From NCBI GenBank assembly GCA_019117325.1, contig DWZY01000231.1:1-18437 (forward strand): a stretch of DNA of 18,437 nt. Reading direction: 5' to 3'. Source of the DNA: Candidatus Brevibacterium intestinigallinarum (lineage in GTDB: Bacteria > Actinomycetota > Actinomycetes > Actinomycetales > Brevibacteriaceae). The notes below the pieces were generated by a model that made no database searches, had not been told where the DNA came from, and saw only the letters and a list, made by a program, of their open reading frames with translations. Made by a program: the position numbers and the translations under genes. Positions 7,605 to 14,390 of this stretch are shown one piece after another; position 1 is the first letter of the stretch, and each line of letters opens with the position of its first letter.

Positions 7605-9032
7605 TCAGCGGGAGGAGCGCCAGGCGGAGACCTCGGTGCGCGCCAGGTCCGCCGCCATCCCCACGTAGGCGGTGGGGGTGAGGTCCGCGAGGCGGGCCGC
7701 GTCGTCGTCGGGCAGGCCCAGGGTCGCGACGAACTCGCGCAGGGCGGGGCCGTCGACGCGGTGGCCGCGGGTCAGCTCCTTGAGCTTCTCGTACGGGTTG
7801 TCCATGCCCTCGATGCCGCGCAGGAACGCCGCGCGCATGACGGACTGGATGGCCTCCGCCAGGACCTCCCAGTTGCGGTCCAGGTCCTTCGCGAGCGCGT
7901 CGGGGTTGCACTCGAGGCGGCCCAGGCCCTTGATGAGGTTGTTGAGGGCCAGGAGCGAGTGGCCGAAGGCGACGCCGATGTTGCGCTGGGTCGTCGAGTC
8001 CGTGAGATCGCGCTGCAGGCGCGAGGTCGTGAGCGTCGACGCGAGCGAGTCGAGCAGGGCGTTCGACAGCTCGAGGTTCGCCTCCGCGTTCTCGAAGCGG
8101 ATCGGGTTGACCTTGTGCGGCATCGTCGAGGAGCCCGTGGCGCCCTCGACGGGGATCTGGATGAAGTACTCCATCGAGATGTAGGTCCACATGTCCGTCG
8201 CCAGGTTGTGGCAGATCCGGTTGAAGTGGCTGATGCTGTCGAACAGCTCCGCCTGCCAGTCGTGCGACTCGATCTGGGTGGTGAGCGGGTTGAACGTGAG
8301 GCCCAGGTGCTCGACGAAGTCGCGGGCGATCGTGGGCCAGTCGACGCCCGGCGAGGCGACGACGTGCGCGGCGTACGTGCCGGTCGCGCCGTTGATCTTG
8401 CCCAGGAACTCCGCCCGCTCGACGCGTGCCAGCTGGCGGGCCAGGCGGTGCACGAAGACCGCGATCTCCTTGCCCATCGTCGTGGGGGTCGCCGGCTGTC
8501 CGTGGGTGTGGGACAGGAGCGGGACCTCGGCGAGCTCCTCGGCCATGTCCGCCAGGGTGTCGATGAGGGTGCGGGCGGCGGGCAGCCACACGTCCTGCAC
8601 CGCACCCTTGACGCCCAGTGCGTACGAGAGGTTGTTGATGTCCTCGGACGTGCAGCAGAAGTGGACGAGCTCGGAGAGGTCGCCCGCGCCGATCTGGTCG
8701 AGGAACTCCTTGATCGAGTACTCGACTGCCTTGACGTCGTGGACTGTCACGGCCTCGAACGTCTTCAGCTGCTCGATCGTCTCGAGGTCGAAGCCTGCCG
8801 CCCACTCGCGCAGCTGGGTCTTCTCGTCCTCCAGCAGCTCGCGCGTGCCGCGGACGGCGCCGGACTCCGCGAGGTGGATGAACCACTCGACCTCGACGTG
8901 GATGCGGTCGCGGTTGAGCGCCGCCTCCGAGAGGTGGTCGATGAGGGGTGCGGTGTCCCCGCGGTAGCGGCCGTCCAGGGGGCCGAGGGTGAGGGTGGGA
9001 TCGAGCTGGGCGAGCGGCACGCGGTTCGTCAT
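7605..9032 (-). CDS. purB: Adenylosuccinate lyase
   Basis: A 475-residue enzyme of the fumarase/aspartase superfamily, close in length to the E. coli-type PurB (456). It cleaves adenylosuccinate to AMP and fumarate, and SAICAR to AICAR and fumarate, so it acts twice in purine synthesis as a cytosolic homotetramer. Visible signatures are TLGPLDGRYRGDTAPL at the N-terminus, the substrate-binding CCTSEDINNLSYAL (126-139), the HTHGQPATPTT motif with catalytic-acid His177 and the flexible signature loop GSSTMPHKVNPI (300-311) holding the catalytic serine. All are intact. The ATG has no Shine-Dalgarno sequence but lies 6 bases after a GAGAAT hexamer, so a leaderless transcript is likely. It is flanked by unrelated genes and appears monocistronic. 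Confidence 0.97.
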   Translation of the reverse strand: MTNRVPLAQLDPTLTLGPLDGRYRGDTAPLIDHLSEAALNRDRIHVEVEWFIHLAESGAVRGTRELLEDEKTQLREWAAGFDLETIEQLKTFEAVTVHDVKAVEYSIKEFLDQIGAGDLSELVHFCCTSEDINNLSYALGVKGAVQDVWLPAARTLIDTLADMAEELAEVPLLSHTHGQPATPTTMGKEIAVFVHRLARQLARVERAEFLGKINGATGTYAAHVVASPGVDWPTIARDFVEHLGLTFNPLTTQIESHDWQAELFDSISHFNRICHNLATDMWTYISMEYFIQIPVEGATGSSTMPHKVNPIRFENAEANLELSNALLDSLASTLTTSRLQRDLTDSTTQRNIGVAFGHSLLALNNLIKGLGRLECNPDALAKDLDRNWEVLAEAIQSVMRAAFLRGIEGMDNPYEKLKELTRGHRVDGPALREFVATLGLPDDDAARLADLTPTAYVGMAADLARTEVSAWRSSR

Positions 9033-9038
9033 GCGGCG

Positions 9039-9077
9039 ATTCTCTCACGCACGCGCGCGGGGGTGACCTCCGGTCAC
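9039..9077 (-). promoter_or_regulatory. Putative purB promoter with overlapping palindrome
   Basis: On the minus strand GAGAAT (plus positions 9044-9039) resembles a -10 element and lies 6 bases before the purB ATG. The inverted repeat GTGACC-TCC-GGTCAC at 9063-9077 covers the place expected for the -35, so it is a candidate operator. No better -35 is seen. Confidence 0.35.
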
Positions 9078-9213
9078 GGGAGGGCTCCGTTGCGCGACCG
9101 CGGTGCGTGGGCGGAGCTGGGGACGGAGCGTGCGGAGTCCACAGGTGCAGCGGGTGCACACGCTGCTGTTCGGGGACGACGGACAGTGAGCGCAGACGAG
9201 AGGGGAGGGTGCG

Positions 9214-9573
9214 GTGGCGGAGGGGATCGGAGCCGCGGCGGTGACCGCGATCATCGACGAGCTGGAGGCGGATCACGCGGTGTGGGAGGCGCAGGCGGCG
9301 GTGCTCCAGCGCATCGTGGGGCAGGGTCGAGCCGGGCAGGACGTCGAGTGGCGCTCGCCCGCGAGCGAGGCCTACCTGTCAGCGCTGGAGTCCTGGGTGC
9401 GGGACGGGACCGGGCTGCTGGATGCGGCGGACGGGGTGCTCGCGGCACTGCGTGCCCATGTGGATGCGCTGCGGGAGGTTCGCGACTCCGTTGCGCTCGC
9501 CGAGTCCGCCGCGGGCGATGCGCTGACCGGCCCGCTCCTGCCCGAGCTCCTCCGCGAGGGAGGCCTCCTGTGA
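9214..9573 (+). CDS. WXG100-like small helical protein
   Basis: A 119-residue protein starting at GTG, with a strong AGGGGAGGG ribosome site at 9201-9209. It has no signal peptide and no membrane segment. Predicted structure is nearly all helix: a first amphipathic helix (about 8-36), a turn with EWRSPASEAY (45-54), and a long second helical region (50-104). The W-x-S-P-A-x-x-A-Y turn resembles the W-x-G/W-x-S turn of WXG100 (ESAT-6-like) proteins, and length and helix-turn-helix layout agree. That assignment is inference; no type VII secretion ATPase is in the window. Its stop overlaps the start of the next gene by four bases (GTGA), and the next two genes are equally tightly packed, so the three are one operon. 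Confidence 0.7.
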   Translation: MAEGIGAAAVTAIIDELEADHAVWEAQAAVLQRIVGQGRAGQDVEWRSPASEAYLSALESWVRDGTGLLDAADGVLAALRAHVDALREVRDSVALAESAAGDALTGPLLPELLREGGLL

Positions 9574-10238
9574 CCGGGACCTGGAGCGTGGTGAGCGGGC
9601 ATGACCTGGCCGGGGCGCTCACGCGGGTCGAGAGCAGTGGTCCCGTCGCATGGCCCGCGGTGCTGCGCCCGGACATGCGCCCGGACATGCGCCCGGAGCG
9701 GTCGGATCGCGGTGATCACGCGAACGCGAGCTCGTACCCTCCAGTACCTGATCGGCGCACAACCGCGGGTGCTTCCCGCGAACCGTCCGCCCGCCTGGTC
9801 TCCCATGCGCTTCGCGCCGCCGTGAGCGCACCGGTGCGCGCGGTCCACTGGCTCCTCCATCCCCGCAGCACGGTCATCGCGGAGTCCGCGCACGGCCCGG
9901 GGCAGTCCGTCATCCTCGTGGGGCGCGTGCCGCATGCGGCTGCTGCCGCTATCAGTGCCGAACCGATCGTGGATCCCGGTCTCCTACTGCTGGGGATGTG
10001 GGCCACTCCTGCCGCGTGCGCTCGGCTGGCAGACTTGGCGGGTCCGGCACAGGATGCGTCAGCGACCGCGGTGCTCACCCGGTGGGTGCTGCCAGCGGAG
10101 TGCACGCCACTGCCGGCGCGCCTCGTGACGGACCTGCGTGCAGATCGACTCGAGCGAGCCCTCATCACGGACCTTGCGGCGGCCCTCGCACGGGTGCAGG
10201 CGAGCGGCGCCGCATCCAGCGGCAGGGCACGCGCATGA
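9570..10238 (+). CDS. Unrecognised 222-residue protein, middle gene of the three-gene cassette
   Basis: The GTG start overlaps the preceding stop by four bases and has a good ribosome site, GAGGGAGG at 9556-9563. The frame is open far upstream, but that part is antisense to purB. I do not recognise the family. The first third (1-75) is polar and probably disordered, and includes a short tandem repeat giving MRPD-MRPD-MRPE from a 12-bp DNA unit. From about residue 85 it looks folded: VRAVHWLLHPRSTVIAESAH, then a beta-strand GQSVILVGRVP and a run of alternating helices and short strands to the end. There is no signal peptide and no clear transmembrane helix. Its stop overlaps the ATG of the hydrolase gene (ATGA). 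A chaperone or specificity-factor role for the neighbours is possible but has no direct sequence support. Confidence 0.6.
   Translation: MTGTWSVVSGHDLAGALTRVESSGPVAWPAVLRPDMRPDMRPERSDRGDHANASSYPPVPDRRTTAGASREPSARLVSHALRAAVSAPVRAVHWLLHPRSTVIAESAHGPGQSVILVGRVPHAAAAAISAEPIVDPGLLLLGMWATPAACARLADLAGPAQDASATAVLTRWVLPAECTPLPARLVTDLRADRLERALITDLAAALARVQASGAASSGRARA
9665..9696 (+). repeat. 12-bp in-frame tandem repeat, about 2.7 copies
   Basis: The unit GCGCCCGGACAT occupies 9665-9676 and 9677-9688, and its first eight bases recur at 9689-9696. The unit length preserves the frame and encodes MRPD repeats in the disordered N-terminal part of the 222-residue protein. Copy number could vary by slippage. 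Confidence 0.8.
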
Positions 10239-11869
10239 GCGTGGGTCCCGTCCCGGACGTCGCCGTGACGGGAGGTCCCCGGGGCATCACGGCGCACCTC
10301 GAGGACCTGCACCGGCAGGCGGACGTCCTCGATGCTCTGGCGGACGAGCTGGAGACCGCACTCGAGCGACTGGTCCGTGCAGAGTTCGATGCGACCGTCC
10401 TCGCCGTCGTGCTCGCCCCGACGACGGGCGTCGCGCTCGAAGCCGCGACGGCGGAGTTCCTCACCCGTGCGGTCGGCGCGGACGTGCGGCTGCGCGGCAT
10501 CGCCCTCGCGCTGCGGGCCAGCGCGGATGCCTATCGCGCAGCGGACGAGCTGCTCGCCGTCTCATTCGATGCCCTTGTCTCGACCGCGTCCGCGGTGGCC
10601 GGTCACGCCATCCGGTTCGGGCTGCTGCAGGGCGGCACGGTCGTGCTGGTCGCGGGAACGGCGCTCCTGGTCGGCGGCACGCTCCTCGTCTGGTCGGGCG
10701 CGCGGGCCGCGGGCGTGCCCGAGGTCATCGAGGGCGTCACCGGCATCGCCGTGGACGAGGTGGCGCAGCAGGGCGCGGACCGTGTCCTCACAGCCCTGGG
10801 GGACGGCGCGGCGGAGTTCGCCCGGCAGGCGGGTGCGCATTCCGGACCCACGGGCACCGTCCTCGAACACGTCCTGCCCGGGTTCGTCTCCGGGTTCGCC
10901 GGCATCCCGGTCGCGTTCCAGCTCTTCCCGCCCGACGGCGGCCTCATCCCGCATGACTCGCAGACCCTCACGGGGCTCCTCCTGCTGGTGGGAGGCCGGG
11001 CGGGCCTGTTCGGGGACCAACCGCTGGCGCGCCCCCACGGCTACCACCGGGACCTCGATGTCGTGGTCGAGGAGCAGAGCACTCACGCGGTCGACCCGCG
11101 CACCGGCGGGCCGGTCCCCCTTCGCGCACCGGGGTCCGTCGCCCAGCTGTGGGAGCGGGAGTGGGAGCAGTCCGCGGGCCGTGACAACGGGACAGTCCGT
11201 GTCGAGCAGATCGAGGGCGAGGACGGCAGCGTCCGCCACATCGTCTACATCCCCGCGACGACCAGCCAGTCGATGAGGGCGGGCGCGGAGACGACGGACA
11301 ACACGACGAACGTGGAGACGGCGGCGGGGCATGAGTCCGCGCAGCACGTCATCGTGCGCGAGGCGATCGAGGCGGCAGGGATCGGCCCGGACGAGGAGGT
11401 CATGCTCGTCGGCTACTCGCAGGGCGGACTCGTCGCGGGCTCCCTCGCCGCGGATCCGGAGTTCCGGCGACGGGTGAACGTCACGACCATCTTCACCGTG
11501 GGCGCGCCCGTCTCGGACTTCCCGCCGGCGGACGGCATCGACATGCTCTCTGTCGAGCACGCGCAGGACCTCATTCCGGACCTGGACGGGGGACGCAACG
11601 CGGACGCATCGAACTGGACAACGCTCGAGGTCGATCTGGACGAGGCCGCGCAGCGCGCCGCGCTCGCCCGCCGGGGCATGCCGCAGGCGGACATCGACCG
11701 CCTGCTGGCCGGCCCCACGGCGGCTCACGCGGGCGCGCTCTACGACAGCACGATCCGCGGCCTCGACCGCTCCGCGGACCCCGCGCTGCGAGCCTGGCAG
11801 CGGCGCAACCAGCGCTTCTTCGACGGCCGCGTGACCGGGCTGCGCAGCGCGGAGGGAACCCGCCGGTGA
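10235..11869 (+). CDS. Multidomain protein: helical N-terminus, membrane segment, alpha/beta-hydrolase domain
   Basis: A 544-residue protein whose ATG overlaps the previous stop by four bases. Residues 15-120 are helical (ITAHLEDLHRQADVLDALADELETALERL and following) and resemble the N-terminal coiled region of LXG/WXG-type secreted proteins. A hydrophobic stretch at about 131-156 (LQGGTVVLVAGTALLVGGTLLVW) could span a membrane; a second weaker one lies near 212-232. The C-terminal half is a probable serine hydrolase: a strand VRHIVYIPATTS, a helix HVIVREAIEAAG, strand EVMLVGYSQGG with nucleophile Ser395 in GYSQG, then strand TTIFTVGAPVS. Asp445 (HAQDLIPDLDG) and His498 (AAHAGALY) are in plausible triad positions. 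Substrate unknown: lipid esters or a toxin-like activity are options. It ends the cassette, 360 bp before the dehydrogenase operon. Confidence 0.75.
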   Translation: MSVGPVPDVAVTGGPRGITAHLEDLHRQADVLDALADELETALERLVRAEFDATVLAVVLAPTTGVALEAATAEFLTRAVGADVRLRGIALALRASADAYRAADELLAVSFDALVSTASAVAGHAIRFGLLQGGTVVLVAGTALLVGGTLLVWSGARAAGVPEVIEGVTGIAVDEVAQQGADRVLTALGDGAAEFARQAGAHSGPTGTVLEHVLPGFVSGFAGIPVAFQLFPPDGGLIPHDSQTLTGLLLLVGGRAGLFGDQPLARPHGYHRDLDVVVEEQSTHAVDPRTGGPVPLRAPGSVAQLWEREWEQSAGRDNGTVRVEQIEGEDGSVRHIVYIPATTSQSMRAGAETTDNTTNVETAAGHESAQHVIVREAIEAAGIGPDEEVMLVGYSQGGLVAGSLAADPEFRRRVNVTTIFTVGAPVSDFPPADGIDMLSVEHAQDLIPDLDGGRNADASNWTTLEVDLDEAAQRAALARRGMPQADIDRLLAGPTAAHAGALYDSTIRGLDRSADPALRAWQRRNQRFFDGRVTGLRSAEGTRR

Positions 11870-12085
11870 CCGCCTGACCTGCGATTACTCGGACATCAAA
11901 GTATGACGTCGGAGCTCTTGTGCCCCGCCTCACGCGTGGCGACCATCCGCTGTGAAGAACCTCTAACGGTCGGTCCGGGCCCCTACGGTGGAAGAGCGGA
12001 CAGGGCGCATGCCAGCGCTCCATCCGCGCTGTCGCACAACCGTGCGGCGGCTCCGAGGGGCCCGCGCGGACACCGCGCACCCCGC

Positions 12086-12114
12086 TTGGCACGGCTCTCG
12101 CGCTCAGGTATCGT
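12086..12114 (+). promoter_or_regulatory. Sigma70-type promoter of the dehydrogenase operon
   Basis: TTGGCA at 12086-12091 and TATCGT at 12109-12114 are separated by exactly 17 bases and match the vegetative consensus at most positions. Transcription should start near 12121, leaving a leader of about 110 bases before the E1-alpha ATG. Confidence 0.6.
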
Positions 12115-12125
12115 GAAACTCCTGA

Positions 12126-12141
12126 TGTGAAGAACATCACG
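12126..12141 (+). promoter_or_regulatory. CRP/GlxR-like operator palindrome
   Basis: TGTGA-N6-TCACG matches the CRP-family consensus TGTGA-N6-TCACA at nine of ten fixed positions. Its centre lies about 13 bases downstream of the predicted transcription start, a position expected to repress rather than activate. GlxR, the actinobacterial CRP homologue, binds this type of site and controls carbon-metabolism genes, so a link to the dehydrogenase operon is plausible. Confidence 0.5.
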
Positions 12142-12229
12142 TTCGGCGCGCCCGCACATCCGCGGACGCTCCACCATCCGAGCGCAGCACCCACACCCGG
12201 GAGCTTGCGTCCAGGAGAGGAAGAGAATC

Positions 12230-13378
12230 ATGACAACCGATTTCACCGCGGGAATGCGTGCGACGAGGCAGGCAGGACCGCACATGATCCAGATGCTCAC
12301 CCCGGAGGGGGAGCGCGTCAGCTCCGGCGAGTACGACGTCTTCGCCGCAGAGCTCAGCACGGAGGACCTCTTCGGCTTCTACCGCGACATGACGCTGGTG
12401 CGCCGCGTCGACGCGGAGGGCAACGCACTGCAGCGCCAGGGCCAGCTGGGCCTGTGGGCGCCGCTGCTGGGCCAGGAGGCCGCACAGATCGGTCTGGGCC
12501 GCGCACTGCGGTCGCAGGACTTCGTGTTCCCCACCTACCGTGAGCATGGTCTGGCGTGGACCCGCGGGGTCGATCCGACGGAGCTGCTGGGCATGTTCCG
12601 CGGCCAGACGCACGGCGGCTGGGACCCGCAGTCCCACCGCTTCCACACCTACACGATCGTCATCGGCTCCCAGGTCCTCCACGCGACCGGGTACGCGATG
12701 GGCATCCAGATGGACGGTGACGTGGGCACCGGGGACCAGGACCGCGACGCGATCGCAGTCGCCTGCTTCGGCGACGGCGCCAGCTCGCAGGGCGACGTGT
12801 CCGAGGGCCTCACCTTCGCCGGTGCCTTCAACGCACCGGTCCTCTTCTACTGCCAGAACAACCAGTGGGCGATCTCCGAGCCCACGAACGTGCAGACGCC
12901 TGTGCCGCTGAACCAGCGCGGCCGCGGCTTCGGCGTCCCCGGCATCCGGGTCGACGGCAACGACGTGCTTGCTACCTACGCGGTCGCGCGCGCCAGCGCG
13001 GACTCGGTCCGCGCCGGCAACGGCCCGCTGCTCATCGAGGCCTACACATACCGGATGGGCGCGCACACCACGGCGGACGATCCCACGAAGTACCGCAGCG
13101 ATGCGGAGACGGAGGCGTGGGCGGCGAAGGACCCGATCCTGCGCCTGCGCCGCTACCTGGAGAAGCAGGGCGTCGAGGCGGACCGCTTCGACGCGGTCGC
13201 CGCTGAGGCCGACGAGCTCGCGGCCCGCATCCGCGAGACCTGCATCGCGATGGAGCCGCCCGCACCGGAGCGCCTGTGGGAGCACGTCTACACGGAGCCC
13301 CACGCGCTGGTCGACGAGGAGCGCGACGCCTACCTCGCCTACCTGGACTCCTTCGCGGACGCAGAGGAGACCGTCTGA
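12230..13378 (+). CDS. pdhA: 2-oxoacid (pyruvate or branched-chain) dehydrogenase E1 component, alpha subunit
   Basis: A 382-residue thiamine-diphosphate enzyme subunit. With E1-beta it decarboxylates a 2-oxoacid and passes the acyl group to the lipoyl arm of E2. The ThDP/Mg motif runs from GDGASSQGD (181-189) to QNNQWAIS (209-216), 28 residues apart as expected. Other conserved parts are GLWAPLLGQEAAQIG (74-88), FPTYREHG (100-107) and the active-site loop YRMGAHTTADDPTKYRS (274-290). The protein resembles the M. tuberculosis Rv2497c product, once called PdhA and later assigned to the branched-chain 2-oxoacid dehydrogenase, so either substrate is possible. The ATG at 12230 has the ribosome site AGGAGAGG at 12213-12220; an internal ATG at 12284 is less likely. 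It is the first gene of a three-gene operon. Confidence 0.93.
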   Translation: MTTDFTAGMRATRQAGPHMIQMLTPEGERVSSGEYDVFAAELSTEDLFGFYRDMTLVRRVDAEGNALQRQGQLGLWAPLLGQEAAQIGLGRALRSQDFVFPTYREHGLAWTRGVDPTELLGMFRGQTHGGWDPQSHRFHTYTIVIGSQVLHATGYAMGIQMDGDVGTGDQDRDAIAVACFGDGASSQGDVSEGLTFAGAFNAPVLFYCQNNQWAISEPTNVQTPVPLNQRGRGFGVPGIRVDGNDVLATYAVARASADSVRAGNGPLLIEAYTYRMGAHTTADDPTKYRSDAETEAWAAKDPILRLRRYLEKQGVEADRFDAVAAEADELAARIRETCIAMEPPAPERLWEHVYTEPHALVDEERDAYLAYLDSFADAEETV

Positions 13379-13379
13379 G

Positions 13380-14360
13380 ATGACGACGACCACCATGCCT
13401 CTGTCGAAGGCGATCACGGCGGGTCTGCGGAAGGCGATGGAGGACGACGACAAGGTCGTGCTCATCGGTGAGGACATCGGCAAGCTGGGCGGCGTGTTCC
13501 GCGTGACGGAGGGCCTGCAGAAGGACTTCGGCGATCAGCGCGTCATCGATGCCCCACTCGCGGAGTCCGGCATCGTCGGCACCTCCATCGGGATGGCGAT
13601 CCGCGGCTACCGCCCCGTCGTGGAGATCCAGTTCGACGCGTTCATCTTCCCGGCGTACGACCAGATCGTCACGCAGGTCGCCAAGCTGCACGCCCGCACC
13701 CACGGGCACGAGCGCATCCCCATGGTCATCCGCGTGCCCTACGGCGGCGGGATCGGCTCCCCGGAGCATCACTCGGAGAGCCCGGAGGCCGTCTTCGCCC
13801 ACCACGCGGGCCTGCGGATCATCTCCCCGTCGACGCCGCACGACGCGTACTGGATGATCCAGGACGCGATCCGCAGCGACGACCCGGTCATGTTCTTCGA
13901 GCCCAAGCGCCGCTACTGGATGCGCGGCGAGGTCGACGCGGCTGCACGCGGCACGGACACCCACACCGCGCAGGTCGTCCGCGAGGGCACGGACCTCACC
14001 CTCCTGTCCTACGGGCCGCTCATGCCCACGGCACTGGACGCCGTGGCCGCGAAGGCGGAGGAGGGCGCGAGCATCGAGCTCATCGACCTCCGCAGCCTCA
14101 GCCCCATCGACTTCGACACGATCGAGGCGTCCGTCAAGCGCACGGGCCGACTGGTCATCGCGCACGAGGCGGCCGTCTTCCTGGGTCTGGGCGCAGAGAT
14201 CGCTGCCCGGATCACGGAGCGCTGCTTCTTCCACCTCGAGGCGCCGGTGCTGCGCGTGGGCGGGTTCCACATCCCGTACCCGCCCTCCAAGCTGGAGTCG
14301 CACCACCTGCCGGACCTCGATCGCATCCTCGACGCCGTCGACCGCGCGCTCGCCTACTGA
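13380..14360 (+). CDS. pdhB: 2-oxoacid (pyruvate or branched-chain) dehydrogenase E1 component, beta subunit
   Basis: A 326-residue partner of E1-alpha in the alpha2beta2 heterotetramer. Conserved features are LIGEDIGKLGGVFRVTEGL (28-46), the cofactor-contacting glutamate E62 in DAPLAESGIVG, EIQFDAFIFPAYDQI (82-96), and the catalytic histidine pair in GSPEHHSESPEAVFAH (126-141). The C-terminal transketolase-like domain includes LIDLRSLSPIDFDTI, then GLGAEIAARI and the ending RVGGFHIPYPP. Length is typical for the family. The ATG lies one base after the E1-alpha stop (TGAGATG), with GAGGAG about ten bases upstream; a second ATG fifteen bases further in is a weaker choice. Expression must be coupled to E1-alpha. 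Confidence 0.94.
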   Translation: MTTTTMPLSKAITAGLRKAMEDDDKVVLIGEDIGKLGGVFRVTEGLQKDFGDQRVIDAPLAESGIVGTSIGMAIRGYRPVVEIQFDAFIFPAYDQIVTQVAKLHARTHGHERIPMVIRVPYGGGIGSPEHHSESPEAVFAHHAGLRIISPSTPHDAYWMIQDAIRSDDPVMFFEPKRRYWMRGEVDAAARGTDTHTAQVVREGTDLTLLSYGPLMPTALDAVAAKAEEGASIELIDLRSLSPIDFDTIEASVKRTGRLVIAHEAAVFLGLGAEIAARITERCFFHLEAPVLRVGGFHIPYPPSKLESHHLPDLDRILDAVDRALAY

Positions 14361-14390
14361 GCGCCTCGACCGCGCAATCGAAAGGACACC

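Larger units (their letters stand above)
11870..12229 (+). other. Intergenic region upstream of the 2-oxoacid dehydrogenase operon
   Basis: No convincing gene lies in these 360 bases; the short open frames lack ribosome sites and family features. The distal end holds the promoter and palindrome described separately. The ten-mer TGTGAAGAAC occurs twice, at 11951-11960 and again at 12126-12135 within the palindrome, which suggests a second half-site for the same regulator. I see no hairpin terminator for the preceding cassette. Confidence 0.6.

Noticed and set aside
7408..9276. A 622-codon minus-strand frame overlapping purB
   Set aside because: The purB frame has every adenylosuccinate lyase motif; this frame is an Arg/Pro-rich shadow.
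7761..9569. Extension of the 222-residue protein's frame far upstream through the purB region
   Set aside because: The upstream part is antisense to purB. The GTG at 9570 has a good ribosome site and the usual four-base overlap.
11903..12130. Possible 75-residue gene in the gap before the dehydrogenase operon
   Set aside because: No ribosome site, no recognisable composition, and it runs over the promoter.
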